A stretch of DNA of 38,736 bases, taken from contig CALLUJ010000052.1 of NCBI GenBank assembly GCA_938011245.1, forward strand, positions 1 through 38,736, read 5' to 3'. This DNA is from an uncultured Aquimarina sp. GTDB lineage: Bacteria; Bacteroidota; Bacteroidia; Flavobacteriales; Flavobacteriaceae. Under the pieces are notes generated by a model. That model was not told the origin of the DNA. It saw only the letters and a program-made list of their open reading frames with translations, and made no database searches. Shown one piece after another: positions 27,152 to 36,015 of the stretch. Position 1 is the stretch's first letter, and each line of letters starts with the position of its first letter. The position numbers and the translations under genes were made by a program.

Positions 27152-29962
27152 GTGAGCTTTCGCAAAGTTGCTATTTTATGTTGTTTTCTTTTTAGTGTTG
27201 TTTATAATTTAAAGGCACAACATAAGTCTGTTATAAAAGCAATTTTAAACGATAACAATAAAACTATTCTAATTACCCATCAATTAGAATATTTTAACAC
27301 GTCTAAAGATAGCCTTTCCGAAATTCATTTTATGGATTGGGCTAACGCTTTCTCCTCAAAGGCAACACCACTTGCTATACGCTTTAACGAAGATTTCAAG
27401 AGAGCTTTTCATTTTTCTTCTCCAAAGGATCGTGGTTATACTCAAATTAAAAAAATAAAAGTAAATACCAATAAAGCAGAGTGGTATAGACCTTTAAAAA
27501 ATGCCGATATTTTAGTAGTAAAACTCAATAGTTCTTTGCCTCCTAATAAAAAGGTACAACTTAACTTAGAGTATATTATCAAAATTCCTTCAGATCGTTA
27601 TACGCAATACGGCTTTTCTAAAAACAAATATAAAATTAGATATTGGAACTTAAGTCCAGCTATCTATAATAATGGGTGGGTTACTTATAGCCATAAAAAG
27701 TTAAACGATTATGCTTCGCAATTAAGTGATTATGAATTAATGCTTGATCTTCCTAAAAAATATCGATTAGAGAGTAATTTGACTATAAAATCGTTAACTG
27801 AAAAGGGTACTCATAATCGATTAACCCTTAATGGCAAGTTTTCTTCAAACATTCAATTATATATCGAAGAAGAAAACTATTTCTACCAAACTAAATATGA
27901 TAACCATACTATTTCTTCTAATATTCCTAAAGAAGGTATGAATAGTGACGAGGTTACTGAAGCAATTACTAGGGTGCATAATTTTGTAAAGCAATATTTT
28001 GGAGAACTCCCGCAAGGCAAGATTCTTTTATCGTATGAAGATTATTTAAAACAGCCCGTGTATGGTTTTAATCAACTTCCTAAAGTACTTAGACCATTTA
28101 AATCTAAATTTCAATATGAGATTATTACTCTAAAGCAATTGACTAATGAAGTTAAAAAACATAGTTTCATTTCCAACCTAAGAACCGATCAATGGTTTAC
28201 CGATGGAATTCAAATTTATTTGATGATGAAGTATGTAGAAAAATATTACCCAAAAGCTACTTTTGCAGGAAGGCTTAGTACTATTTTTGGTTTGCGTTGG
28301 TTCCATGCTGCTAAATTAAAATTTAACGACCAATATTATATAGGCTATAAAAATATGGCTGCTCGCTTTTTAGAGCAACCACTAGGTAAACCTAAGGATT
28401 CACTTTTAAAGTTTAATTACAACATTTCTAATCCATATAAATCGGGAATGGGGCTTCACTATCTAGAAAGCTATTTAGATGAGGGGGAATTAGATAATAA
28501 AATAAGAACCTTTATAAAAGAATATAAATTACAGGTAACCTCCGCTAATAATTTTAAAAACTACTTGAGTTTAAATGTTTCAAAAAACATTAATTGGTAC
28601 ACTAACCAATTTATTGAACAAGACACTATAACCGATGTAAAAGTAGCTGGTGTGTATCGTTCTAAAGATAGTATTTATATTAAACTAAAAAACAAAGGAA
28701 AACCTGTTCCTGTAAAGTTAACAGCTTTAAAACGAAAAAAAATAATCAAGCAAAAATGGTCTCCCGTTTTTAAAGATACAGCCACTATAAGTTTTCCTAA
28801 AAAAGTAGCTAACCATTTTGTTGTAGATTATGAAGGTCGTTTACCTGAATTTAGTAGAAGAAATAATTATCAAAAGACTACTGGAATATTTAGAAAGCCA
28901 TTCCAATTTAGACTTTTTCAGGATATTGAAGATCCTAAATACACACAAATTTATACTGTTCCTGTGTACGATTTTAATGTTTATGATGGTTTAATTTTAG
29001 GAGCGCGTTTTTTAAATAAATCTTTAGTTCCTAGAAGGCTAAATTATAATATTGTTCCTAGTTATGGTTTACGTTCTAATAAATTTCAAGGAAGTATAGG
29101 TGTTGGTTATACACAACAATTAAAAAATTACGGTTGGTCTTTTTTAAACTACTCTATAAGTGCTTCTACATCTAGTTTTGCAGAGGGACGTACATTTACT
29201 AGAATAACGCCTTCTGTGCGGTTTAGTTATAGACCAAAAGATTACAGAGCTAATATTAGCCAAAGCATTACTGCTAGAATAGTTTCAATACAACGAGAAA
29301 ATAATCCTAATACAACAGATAATCCCAATTATTCCGTTTTTAATGCTAGATATCGTTATTCGAATAACAATTTAACTCACGTAAAAGGATTTAATATTGA
29401 TTATCAATTAGCTGATAATTTTAGTAGAGCTTCTGCCACTTTTAATTATAGAAAATTATTCAAAAACAATAGACAAATTAATTTTAGAACCTACCTAGGA
29501 GGTTTTCTTTATAATAATACTGAAGAGAATGGAAACTTTTTCAGTTTTGCTTTAGATAGACCTTCTGATTATTTATTTGATTTAGGTTATTTTGCTAGAG
29601 ACGATAATTCAGGAATTGCAAGTCAACAATTTATTACTACAGAAGGGAACTTTAAATCTAGATTTCGTAATAGATTTGCTAATCAATGGATTGGTTCTGC
29701 CACTTTAGAAACCAATATTTGGAATTGGATTTTTGTATATGCCAATGGTGCTGTGCTTAAAAATAGAGAGAGTAATTCTAGAGCCGTTTTTGACACAGGT
29801 ATTCGTTTAAATTTACTTCAGGATTACTTTGAACTATATTTCCCTTTACAATCGTCCCTAGGTTTTGAACCTTCTTTTGATAATTATGGTCAGCGAATAC
29901 GATTTAAAGCTTCTTTAAGTATCGAAACTTTAATTGGCCTTTTTACTCGCGAATGGTATTAG
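27152..29962 (+). CDS. M1-aminopeptidase-like protein, zinc site lost, with C-terminal beta-barrel
   Basis: The 936-aa protein starts at a GTG six bases after the LOG gene and has a signal peptide (1-22). Residues about 25-240 look like the M1 N-terminal beta domain. Residues about 260-480 resemble the M1 catalytic domain: RTDQWFTDGIQIYLMMKYVE (about 343-362) aligns with the usual QWF...EGxxxY segment. The HExxH zinc motif that should lie just before it is absent (the segment reads EVKKHSFISNL), and the Glu of the EG pair is Asp. It is therefore probably not an active zinc peptidase. From about 590 to the end, alternating aromatic strands (FRTYLGGFLYN, SLGFEPSFDNYGQRIRFKAS) suggest an outer-membrane beta-barrel. 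The function is unknown; a surface-associated binding or assembly role is possible. Confidence 0.75.
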   Translation: MSFRKVAILCCFLFSVVYNLKAQHKSVIKAILNDNNKTILITHQLEYFNTSKDSLSEIHFMDWANAFSSKATPLAIRFNEDFKRAFHFSSPKDRGYTQIKKIKVNTNKAEWYRPLKNADILVVKLNSSLPPNKKVQLNLEYIIKIPSDRYTQYGFSKNKYKIRYWNLSPAIYNNGWVTYSHKKLNDYASQLSDYELMLDLPKKYRLESNLTIKSLTEKGTHNRLTLNGKFSSNIQLYIEEENYFYQTKYDNHTISSNIPKEGMNSDEVTEAITRVHNFVKQYFGELPQGKILLSYEDYLKQPVYGFNQLPKVLRPFKSKFQYEIITLKQLTNEVKKHSFISNLRTDQWFTDGIQIYLMMKYVEKYYPKATFAGRLSTIFGLRWFHAAKLKFNDQYYIGYKNMAARFLEQPLGKPKDSLLKFNYNISNPYKSGMGLHYLESYLDEGELDNKIRTFIKEYKLQVTSANNFKNYLSLNVSKNINWYTNQFIEQDTITDVKVAGVYRSKDSIYIKLKNKGKPVPVKLTALKRKKIIKQKWSPVFKDTATISFPKKVANHFVVDYEGRLPEFSRRNNYQKTTGIFRKPFQFRLFQDIEDPKYTQIYTVPVYDFNVYDGLILGARFLNKSLVPRRLNYNIVPSYGLRSNKFQGSIGVGYTQQLKNYGWSFLNYSISASTSSFAEGRTFTRITPSVRFSYRPKDYRANISQSITARIVSIQRENNPNTTDNPNYSVFNARYRYSNNNLTHVKGFNIDYQLADNFSRASATFNYRKLFKNNRQINFRTYLGGFLYNNTEENGNFFSFALDRPSDYLFDLGYFARDDNSGIASQQFITTEGNFKSRFRNRFANQWIGSATLETNIWNWIFVYANGAVLKNRESNSRAVFDTGIRLNLLQDYFELYFPLQSSLGFEPSFDNYGQRIRFKASLSIETLIGLFTREWY

Positions 29963-30016
29963 TACACTATATTAAAGGAGGACACTCCTAAAATACATTA
30001 TTATTTCTATAAAAAA

Positions 30017-31462
30017 TTAAATTTTCTTTCTTAATCTTGCTACTGGATAATCTAATTGTTCTCTATATTTAGCTACTGTTCTTCTTGCTATTGGGTAACC
30101 TTTTATTTTAAGTATTTCTGCTAGTTTTTCGTCTGTTAAAGGTTTACGTTTATCTTCTTCGTCAATAGTTATTTCTAGAATTTTTTTAATCTCTTTAGTT
30201 GATACATCCTCGCCTTGATCATTTTTCATAGATTCTGAGAAGAATTCTTTAATTAATTTGGTTCCATAAGGAGTGTCTACGTATTTACTATTAGCTACTC
30301 TAGATATGGTACTAACATCCATGTCTATTTCATCTGCTATATCTTTTAAAATCATGGGTTTTAAATTACGCTCATCCCCTGTTAAAAAAAACTCTTTTTG
30401 ATAATTCATAATGGCACTCATAGTAAACAGTAATGTTTGTTGACGTTGTTTTACTGCTTCTATAAACCATTTTGCTGCATCCAGTTTTTGTTTTATAAAC
30501 AATACTGCATCTTTTTGATTTTTTGTCTTCTTTTTAGTATCCTTATAACCTTTTAACATTTCATTATAAGTTCTTGAAACATGCAATTCTGGAGCATTCC
30601 TCCCATTTAATGTTAATTCTAATTCTCCTTCTATAATACGAATTGTAAAATCTGGAACTACATGTTCTACAACTCTATTATTTCCAACGAAACTTCCTCC
30701 TGGTTTTGGGTTTAAATGTTCTATCTCTTCAATAGCTTCTTTTAGTTCTTCTTCAGAAATAACAAATTTTGCTAGTATTTTTTTGTAATGTTTTTTTACA
30801 AATAAATCAAAACCTTTATCTACAATTTTAGTGGCCTTTACAACGGGTTGGGTTTGAGTTTTTCTATGTAATTGAATAGATAAACATTCTTGTAAATTTC
30901 TTGCTCCAACTCCTGATGGATCTAATTGATGTACTAATTTTAATACTTTTTCAACATTATCGGCATCTGTATATACATTTTGAGTAAAAGCCAAATCGTC
31001 TGCTATATCTTCTAATGGTCGTCTTATATATCCACTTTCATCTACACTCCCTATTAAAAACAAAGCTATTTGGTAATCTGTTTCACTTAATCTATATGTA
31101 TTTAACTGCGATTTTAAATGTTGGATAAATGTAATTCCTCCTGCATAGGGCATACTTTTTTCTTCATCGTCTGCACTATAATTATTAGCTTGTAAACGAT
31201 AATTAGGTATTTCATCGTCACTTAAGTAATCGTCTATATTAAAATCCGTTTCTTCTGCAGAATACTCCTCTTCTTGATTTCCAAATTCATCTTCCGAATC
31301 GTTTGTACTTTCTTTTCCTGAATCTAAAGCTGGGTTTTCTTCAATTTCTTGTTTTAATCTTTGTTCAAATGCTTGAGTTGGTAATTGAATTAATTTCATC
31401 AACTGTATTTGTTGAGGAGATAATTTTTGTGATAATTTTAAATTGAACTGTTGCTTTAACAT
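30017..31462 (-). CDS. rpoN: RNA polymerase sigma-54 factor
   Basis: RpoN directs polymerase to -24/-12 promoters and needs an enhancer-binding ATPase. The 481-aa protein has the Gln-rich region I (QQFNLKLSQKLSPQQIQLMK), an acidic region II (about 50-110), the core-binding domain (LDPSGVGARNLQECLSIQL), the helix-turn-helix (MDVSTISRVANSKYVDTPYG) and the RpoN box (ARRTVAKYREQLDYPVARL) at the C-terminus. All parts are intact. It is transcribed toward, and converges with, the M1-like gene. No enhancer-binding protein gene lies in the window, and no -24/-12 promoter was recognised. Confidence 0.96.
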   Translation of the reverse strand: MLKQQFNLKLSQKLSPQQIQLMKLIQLPTQAFEQRLKQEIEENPALDSGKESTNDSEDEFGNQEEEYSAEETDFNIDDYLSDDEIPNYRLQANNYSADDEEKSMPYAGGITFIQHLKSQLNTYRLSETDYQIALFLIGSVDESGYIRRPLEDIADDLAFTQNVYTDADNVEKVLKLVHQLDPSGVGARNLQECLSIQLHRKTQTQPVVKATKIVDKGFDLFVKKHYKKILAKFVISEEELKEAIEEIEHLNPKPGGSFVGNNRVVEHVVPDFTIRIIEGELELTLNGRNAPELHVSRTYNEMLKGYKDTKKKTKNQKDAVLFIKQKLDAAKWFIEAVKQRQQTLLFTMSAIMNYQKEFFLTGDERNLKPMILKDIADEIDMDVSTISRVANSKYVDTPYGTKLIKEFFSESMKNDQGEDVSTKEIKKILEITIDEEDKRKPLTDEKLAEILKIKGYPIARRTVAKYREQLDYPVARLRKKI

Positions 31463-31723
31463 TTAGTATTTATTTTCTATAACTCTTATAACCTTAATGC
31501 GGTTACAAAATATAATATAAAATCAAACTCTTTCTTTTTTTTGAATAAGCTAATATTAATAGAAAAAGTTAGATATATTCTTGCCAAAACAAAGAAATCA
31601 AGAAGTTTTCTAATGTTTGTTTGGTGCTAACCAAATTTACACATTTTAATATTACTTAACACATAATTATAGTAATCGTTATCCTTAAAAAAATAAGTTT
31701 TAAGATTTTTTTTAGTAATTAAC
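31463..31723. other. Intergenic region upstream of rpoN
   Basis: About 260 AT-rich bases between rpoN and the rny terminator. A 6-bp inverted repeat TTTGGT / ACCAAA around GCTA sits at 31620-31635. TAACC and GGTTA near 31490-31506 form another small hairpin. No gene was found and no consensus promoter for rpoN was recognised. Confidence 0.4.
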
Positions 31724-31758
31724 CTTAAAAAGCCATGCAAATTGCATGGCTTTTTAAG
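31724..31758. terminator. Terminator after rny
   Basis: CTTAAAAAGCCATGCAA and TTGCATGGCTTTTTAAG form a 17-base perfect inverted repeat around a single A. It lies 23 bases past the rny stop and is symmetrical, so it could stop transcripts in either direction. Confidence 0.85.
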
Positions 31759-31780
31759 TATTTATTCTATTATTAAAACT

Positions 31781-33340
31781 TTACTTAGCGATATTAATAG
31801 CTCTAGTTTCTCTAATTACAGTTATTTTAACTTGCCCTGGGTAAGTCATATCTGTTTGAATTTTTTGCGAAATTTCAAAAGATAATGCTGCTGCTTTTTC
31901 ATCACTTACTCGTTCACTTTCTACAATTACACGTAACTCTCGTCCTGCTTGTATAGCATAAGCCTTTTTAACTCCCTGAAAGCCAAATGCAATAGCTTCT
32001 AAATCTTTTAATCTTTGAATGTAAGAATCCAAAACTTGCCTTCTTGCTCCTGGACGAGCACCACTAATAGCATCGCACACCTGTACTATCGGAGATAATA
32101 AAGAAGTCATTTCTATTTCATCGTGATGAGCACCAATAGCATTACAAACCTCAGCTTTTTCCCCATGTTTTTCTGCCCATTGCATACCCAATATAGCATG
32201 TGGTACTTCTGTTTCTGTATCTGGGACTTTACCTATATCGTGTAATAATCCTGCCCTTTTAGCCAATTTAGGGTTTAAACCTAATTCCGACGCCATTACA
32301 CCACAAAGTTTTGCTACTTCTCTGGAGTGTTGTAATAAGTTTTGCCCGTACGAAGAACGATATTTCATTCGTCCTACTTGTCGTATTAGTTCTGGATGCA
32401 GTCCATGGATTCCAAGATCTATAACGGTACGTTTCCCTACTTCTACTATTTCCTCTTCTATTTTCTTTTGGGTTTTTCTAACTACTTCTTCAATACGTGC
32501 TGGATGAATACGACCATCTGTTACCAATTTATGTAAAGAAAGTCTAGCTACTTCTCTTCGTACAGAATCAAAACAAGAAAGAATAATTGCTTCAGGTGTA
32601 TCGTCTACAATAATTTCTACTCCTGTTGCTGCTTCAATAGCTCTAATATTTCGACCTTCTCTACCTATAATTCTTCCTTTTACATCATCGTTTTCAATAT
32701 TAAAAACCGAAACGCAATTTTCCACAGCTTCTTCTGTACCAATACGTTGAATGGTATTAATAATAATTTTTTTAGCCTCTTGCTGCGCCGTAAGTTTAGC
32801 TTCCTCTATCGTTTCTTGAATATGAGACATTGCATCTGTTTTGGCTTTTTCTTTTAAGGATTCTAACAATTGAATCTTTGCTTCTTCTGCAGTAAGGTTA
32901 GAGATAGTTTCTAATTCTTTTTCTTTTTTATTTAGAATAATTGCTAATTTTTCAGTTTTGGTAGTTAGGGTATCTTTAAGTGATTCGTTTTCTGAAAGTT
33001 TTTTTTCTAAATTTTGATTAATTTGTTTCGACTTGTTAAGTTCGCTAGAAATTTGGGACTCCTTGTCTCTTGTTCTCTTTTCAGCATCAGATATTTTTTT
33101 CTCTCTAGAAGAAATTACCTTCTCGTGCTCTGCTTTTAATTCTATGAATTTTTCTTTAGCTTGAAGAATTTTATCTTTCTTTATACCTTCGGCCTCTTTA
33201 TGGGCTTCTTTTACAATTCTTTTTGCTTTTTGACTTGCTTCAGAAAGTTTTTTATCGTCTTTTTTATTTTCTAAAAATTTAGTTATAAAATATCCTATAA
33301 TTAATCCTACGAGTAACGCAGGAATGAATAGTAAATTCAT
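31781..33340 (-). CDS. rny: Ribonuclease Y
   Basis: RNase Y is a membrane-anchored endoribonuclease that starts mRNA decay. The 519-aa protein has an N-terminal transmembrane helix ([20 protein letters not shown]), a long coiled coil (about 25-200), a KH RNA-binding domain with [19 protein letters not shown], and the HD metal-dependent phosphodiesterase domain ([18 protein letters not shown], then [12 protein letters not shown]). The C-terminal [18 protein letters not shown] block is also typical. The 5' side is a 6S RNA gene that ends with a T tract about 65 bases before the rny start, so rny may have its own promoter; TACTTTTT near 33365 is a weak -7 candidate. Confidence 0.96.
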   Translation of the reverse strand: MNLLFIPALLVGLIIGYFITKFLENKKDDKKLSEASQKAKRIVKEAHKEAEGIKKDKILQAKEKFIELKAEHEKVISSREKKISDAEKRTRDKESQISSELNKSKQINQNLEKKLSENESLKDTLTTKTEKLAIILNKKEKELETISNLTAEEAKIQLLESLKEKAKTDAMSHIQETIEEAKLTAQQEAKKIIINTIQRIGTEEAVENCVSVFNIENDDVKGRIIGREGRNIRAIEAATGVEIIVDDTPEAIILSCFDSVRREVARLSLHKLVTDGRIHPARIEEVVRKTQKKIEEEIVEVGKRTVIDLGIHGLHPELIRQVGRMKYRSSYGQNLLQHSREVAKLCGVMASELGLNPKLAKRAGLLHDIGKVPDTETEVPHAILGMQWAEKHGEKAEVCNAIGAHHDEIEMTSLLSPIVQVCDAISGARPGARRQVLDSYIQRLKDLEAIAFGFQGVKKAYAIQAGRELRVIVESERVSDEKAAALSFEISQKIQTDMTYPGQVKITVIRETRAINIAK

Positions 33341-33404
33341 CTGTAATTAGTGTTTATGTTAAATATAAAAAGTAGTTCCCTACTATTTCTCTCAAATTAT
33401 GATA

Positions 33405-33577
33405 CAAAAAAAGCCTGTATTAGTATGGTGTTTGTATAAACTCTGTAAAAACAGGTTTAGGGCTAACTGGTTGCTCGACAATCCATTCTAGATGGCACGC
33501 TCTTACAACACAAAACTCACCCTTCTAAAAAAAATTCTTGTTGAGTTTATCAAATAAGTAACTAATACAGGCAGTAA
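33405..33577 (-). ncRNA. ssrS: 6S RNA (flavobacterial type)
   Basis: Between zapA and rny the minus strand encodes an RNA of about 165 nt closed by a perfect 12-bp stem: GCCTGTATTAGT (33572 to 33561) with ACTAATACAGGC (33424 to 33413), directly followed by a T tract at 33412-33406. Inside, GATAAACTC (33551-33543) pairs over eight positions with GAGTTTAT (33443-33436). After a central region, GTTG and CAAC enclose an apical hairpin with CCAT/ATGG. A long rod with a central open bubble is the 6S architecture, and ssrS next to zapA is conserved in many bacteria; Rfam has a flavobacterial 6S family. 6S RNA binds the housekeeping RNA polymerase holoenzyme in stationary phase. The 5' end is about ten bases past the zapA stop and no separate promoter was seen, so it may be processed from the zapA transcript. 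Confidence 0.8.
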
Positions 33578-33584
33578 CTTTATG

Positions 33585-33884
33585 TTATGAACGTTTCGAT
33601 AATACAGATTCTATATAGTTACTCAATTGAGTTAATCTTTCTTTAGAATCTGAAATATCCTTATTTTTATTTATAGACTTTTGTTCGGTTTCTGAAGCAA
33701 ATTGTAAAGCACACATTGCTAGTACATCTTGTTTATCTCTTACCGCGTAACTTTGTTCGTAATGTTTTATTAGCTCATCTATCTTTTTAGCTGCCTTTCG
33801 CAATCCCTCTTCTTGTTCAGGTAAAACTGTCATAGGATATACTCTGTCTCCTATTGATAATTTTATTTTCTGATACTCTTCCAT
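33585..33884 (-). CDS. zapA: Cell division protein ZapA
   Basis: ZapA binds FtsZ and bundles its filaments at the division site. The 99-aa protein matches the family: KLSIGDRVYPMTVLPEQEE as the N-terminal beta part, GLRKAAKKIDELIKHYEQSY, then VLAMCALQFASE and a C-terminal coiled coil. It starts 4 bases after the stop of the small coiled-coil gene and is followed by the 6S RNA. Confidence 0.9.
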   Translation of the reverse strand: MEEYQKIKLSIGDRVYPMTVLPEQEEGLRKAAKKIDELIKHYEQSYAVRDKQDVLAMCALQFASETEQKSINKNKDISDSKERLTQLSNYIESVLSKRS

Positions 33885-33888
33885 ATTA

Positions 33889-34179
33889 TTACGAAAGTTG
33901 TGCTATACACACATCTATTTCACGAATCAAAGCATTTATTTTATGCTTAGTCTCTTTTTTATGTTCGTCACTACCAAGTAATGCATTGGTGCTTTTAAGT
34001 ATATTGTGTTTTTTCTGCAACTCTTCCAATTCCACTAAAAGGTTTTTATTTTGAAGTTGTTTTTCTACTAGAGCATTTCGGATTTGGGTTAATTCTTTAT
34101 TAAGGTTTTCATATGAATCTATTAATTTCAAGATTCTACCTTCTAGAAAATCAACCTTCTCCCCGATTTTCTTTTCCAT
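33889..34179 (-). CDS. Small coiled-coil protein, ZapB-like partner of ZapA
   Basis: The protein has about 96 residues from the ATG at 34179; a GTG three codons upstream is also in frame. Nearly the whole chain is predicted coiled coil, with heptads through EKVDFLEGRILKLIDSYENL and KQLQNKNLLVELEELQKKHN. It has no signal peptide or enzyme motif. It is the first gene of the transcript and lies 4 bases ahead of zapA. The size, coiled-coil nature and position suggest a division-associated ZapB-like role, but sequence homology to ZapB is not shown. Confidence 0.7.
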   Translation of the reverse strand: MEKKIGEKVDFLEGRILKLIDSYENLNKELTQIRNALVEKQLQNKNLLVELEELQKKHNILKSTNALLGSDEHKKETKHKINALIREIDVCIAQLS

Positions 34180-34204
34180 ACAATACACTCATTACTTATC
34201 CATA

Positions 34205-34234
34205 CAAAGTTAGCATACCATTCGTTTTTTACAA
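34205..34234 (-). promoter_or_regulatory. Consensus Bacteroidota promoter of the zapA operon
   Basis: On the minus strand a TTG (34234-34232) is followed after exactly 19 bases by TAACTTTG (34212-34205), a full match to the -33/-7 pattern of Bacteroidota primary-sigma promoters. The ATG of the coiled-coil gene follows 25 bases later at 34179. It is the best promoter match in the window. Confidence 0.8.
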
Positions 34235-34335
34235 GCAGAAATGAGTTAAATTTTAACTTTTTCTTAATTCTCTTCATCATTCCTATTAAAATCAATAGTT
34301 TAGTCCTAAATTACTTAAAATTATTTTTCAGTTTC

Positions 34336-36015
34336 ATGAAGTACTTCTTTGTTTTATCTTTATTATCTTTTTTTTATAGTACTACTGCTCAATCTCTCAA
34401 AAATACTTTTAAGTCTCCTTTAAAAATTCCTTTGATTTTATCTGGAAATTTTGGCGAGCTACGCAACAATCATTTTCATGCTGGGTTAGATATTAAAACT
34501 CAAGGTCGCAAAGGTGTAAAGATATACCCTGCTGCAGAAGGTTTTGTTAGTAGAATTAAAATATCTAACCATGGGTACGGAAAAGCTCTTTATATACAGC
34601 ATCCTAATGGATATACTACAGTATATGCACATTTAAAAGAGTTTGCTCCAAAAATTGAAGCTTATGTAAAATTAAAACAATATGCTAAACAATCTTATGA
34701 AATAGAATTGTTTCCCAAAAAAGGGGAATTCCCTCTATCTTTAAATGAAGTAATAGCTTATAGCGGTAATAGTGGTAGTAGTGGTGGACCGCATTTACAC
34801 TTCGAAATTAGAGATGCAAAACAAAGACCTTTAAACCCAATGTTATGTGGTATCGATATTAAGGACACTAGAAAACCTTTAGTAAATACAGTATGGCTGT
34901 ATCCTTTAGATGATGACGCTGAGATTAATGGTTATAAAAAACCTTATAGGTTAAAAACTAAATCTTTATCCGACGGCAATCTAAAAACTACTCCTGTCTC
35001 TGCTTGTGGGAATATAGGAATTGGACTTAGCACAGTAGATCAACAAGATGGAGCATATAATAAAAATGGATATTATACCATTAGTTCTTCTATTAATGGA
35101 ACTAAAAATTTTGAGCTTGAAATGAATCGATTTTCTTTTTCAGAAACACGTTATATTAATCGCTTAATTGATTATAAGTATTTTAAAGAACACAAAAGTC
35201 GTATTACTAAACTTTTTATTGAATCGAATAATCCTCTTAGTATATATAAACAAGGTAACGGGTATATTAATATTATAGATAGTCTATCCTATAAATGCGT
35301 TGTTAATATAAAAGATGTAAAAGGAAACTTAAGAACAATAAGTATCCCTATTACAGGAAAAAGTAAACCTGTAAAAACTTCAAGCATTACTCAAAGTTCT
35401 TCTCATATTGCCTCTCCTAACACTTCTTTTAATTTTAATAATAGTTTTGTAAAAGTTTCTATCCCTAAAGGAGCTCTTTATGATTATACTTCTTTAGACA
35501 TTAAAGAAGTATCCGAAAATAAAATTCAGATTCATAAAAACACTACTCCTTTACATAAATATATGACTATCTCTTTTGACTTAGCCTCTGTTTCCGACCC
35601 TAAACATAGTTATATTGGCGAGTTTTTCTCTAATAATCCAAAAAAGGCTCTTTTTGTAGGAGCTAAAAATAACGGTACTTATTTATCGGCTCGAACTAGG
35701 AATTTTGGTAATTTTGGAGTTTTTACAGATACTACACGTCCAAATATAAGCCCTCTTAATTTTTCTAATAATAAATGGATTTCTAAACTTAAAACATTAA
35801 GAGTTAGCATTTCAGATAAAGAGTCGGGTATTAAAAACTTTAGAGCAACTATTAATAATAAATTTGCTTTAATGGAATACGATTACAAAAGAAATCTATT
35901 AGTTTATAACTTTAAAGACGCTATTCATACTAGTGGTAAAAATGTATTAAAAATATATGTAGAGGATAATGTGGGAAATAATACTATTTTTGAATCAATC
36001 TTTTTTAGAAAATAA
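34336..36015 (+). CDS. M23-family cell-wall endopeptidase, exported
   Basis: The 559-aa protein has a signal peptide (1-18, ending STTAQ). The LytM/lysostaphin-type M23 domain is at residues about 25-175: HFHAGLDI gives His48 and Asp52 as zinc ligands, and GGPHLHFEIRD gives His153 and His155. All zinc and catalytic residues are present, so it should cut peptidoglycan cross-links. Residues about 180-559 form beta domains of unknown role (LFVGAKNNGTYLSARTRNFG, then SDKESGIKNFRATINNK, an Ig-like end). The TonB receptor gene starts directly at the next base after its stop (TAATTG), so the two are coupled. Confidence 0.9.
   Translation: MKYFFVLSLLSFFYSTTAQSLKNTFKSPLKIPLILSGNFGELRNNHFHAGLDIKTQGRKGVKIYPAAEGFVSRIKISNHGYGKALYIQHPNGYTTVYAHLKEFAPKIEAYVKLKQYAKQSYEIELFPKKGEFPLSLNEVIAYSGNSGSSGGPHLHFEIRDAKQRPLNPMLCGIDIKDTRKPLVNTVWLYPLDDDAEINGYKKPYRLKTKSLSDGNLKTTPVSACGNIGIGLSTVDQQDGAYNKNGYYTISSSINGTKNFELEMNRFSFSETRYINRLIDYKYFKEHKSRITKLFIESNNPLSIYKQGNGYINIIDSLSYKCVVNIKDVKGNLRTISIPITGKSKPVKTSSITQSSSHIASPNTSFNFNNSFVKVSIPKGALYDYTSLDIKEVSENKIQIHKNTTPLHKYMTISFDLASVSDPKHSYIGEFFSNNPKKALFVGAKNNGTYLSARTRNFGNFGVFTDTTRPNISPLNFSNNKWISKLKTLRVSISDKESGIKNFRATINNKFALMEYDYKRNLLVYNFKDAIHTSGKNVLKIYVEDNVGNNTIFESIFFRK

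Noticed and set aside
29976..29989. AGGAG-GACA-CTCCT hairpin between the M1-like gene and rpoN
   Set aside because: The stem has only five pairs and no T tract follows on either strand, so it is too weak to call a terminator.
33371..33384. AGTAG/CTACT hairpin with GGAA loop and T-rich tail between 6S RNA and rny
   Set aside because: The five-pair stem is marginal; the T tract after the 6S RNA closing stem is a better stop signal.
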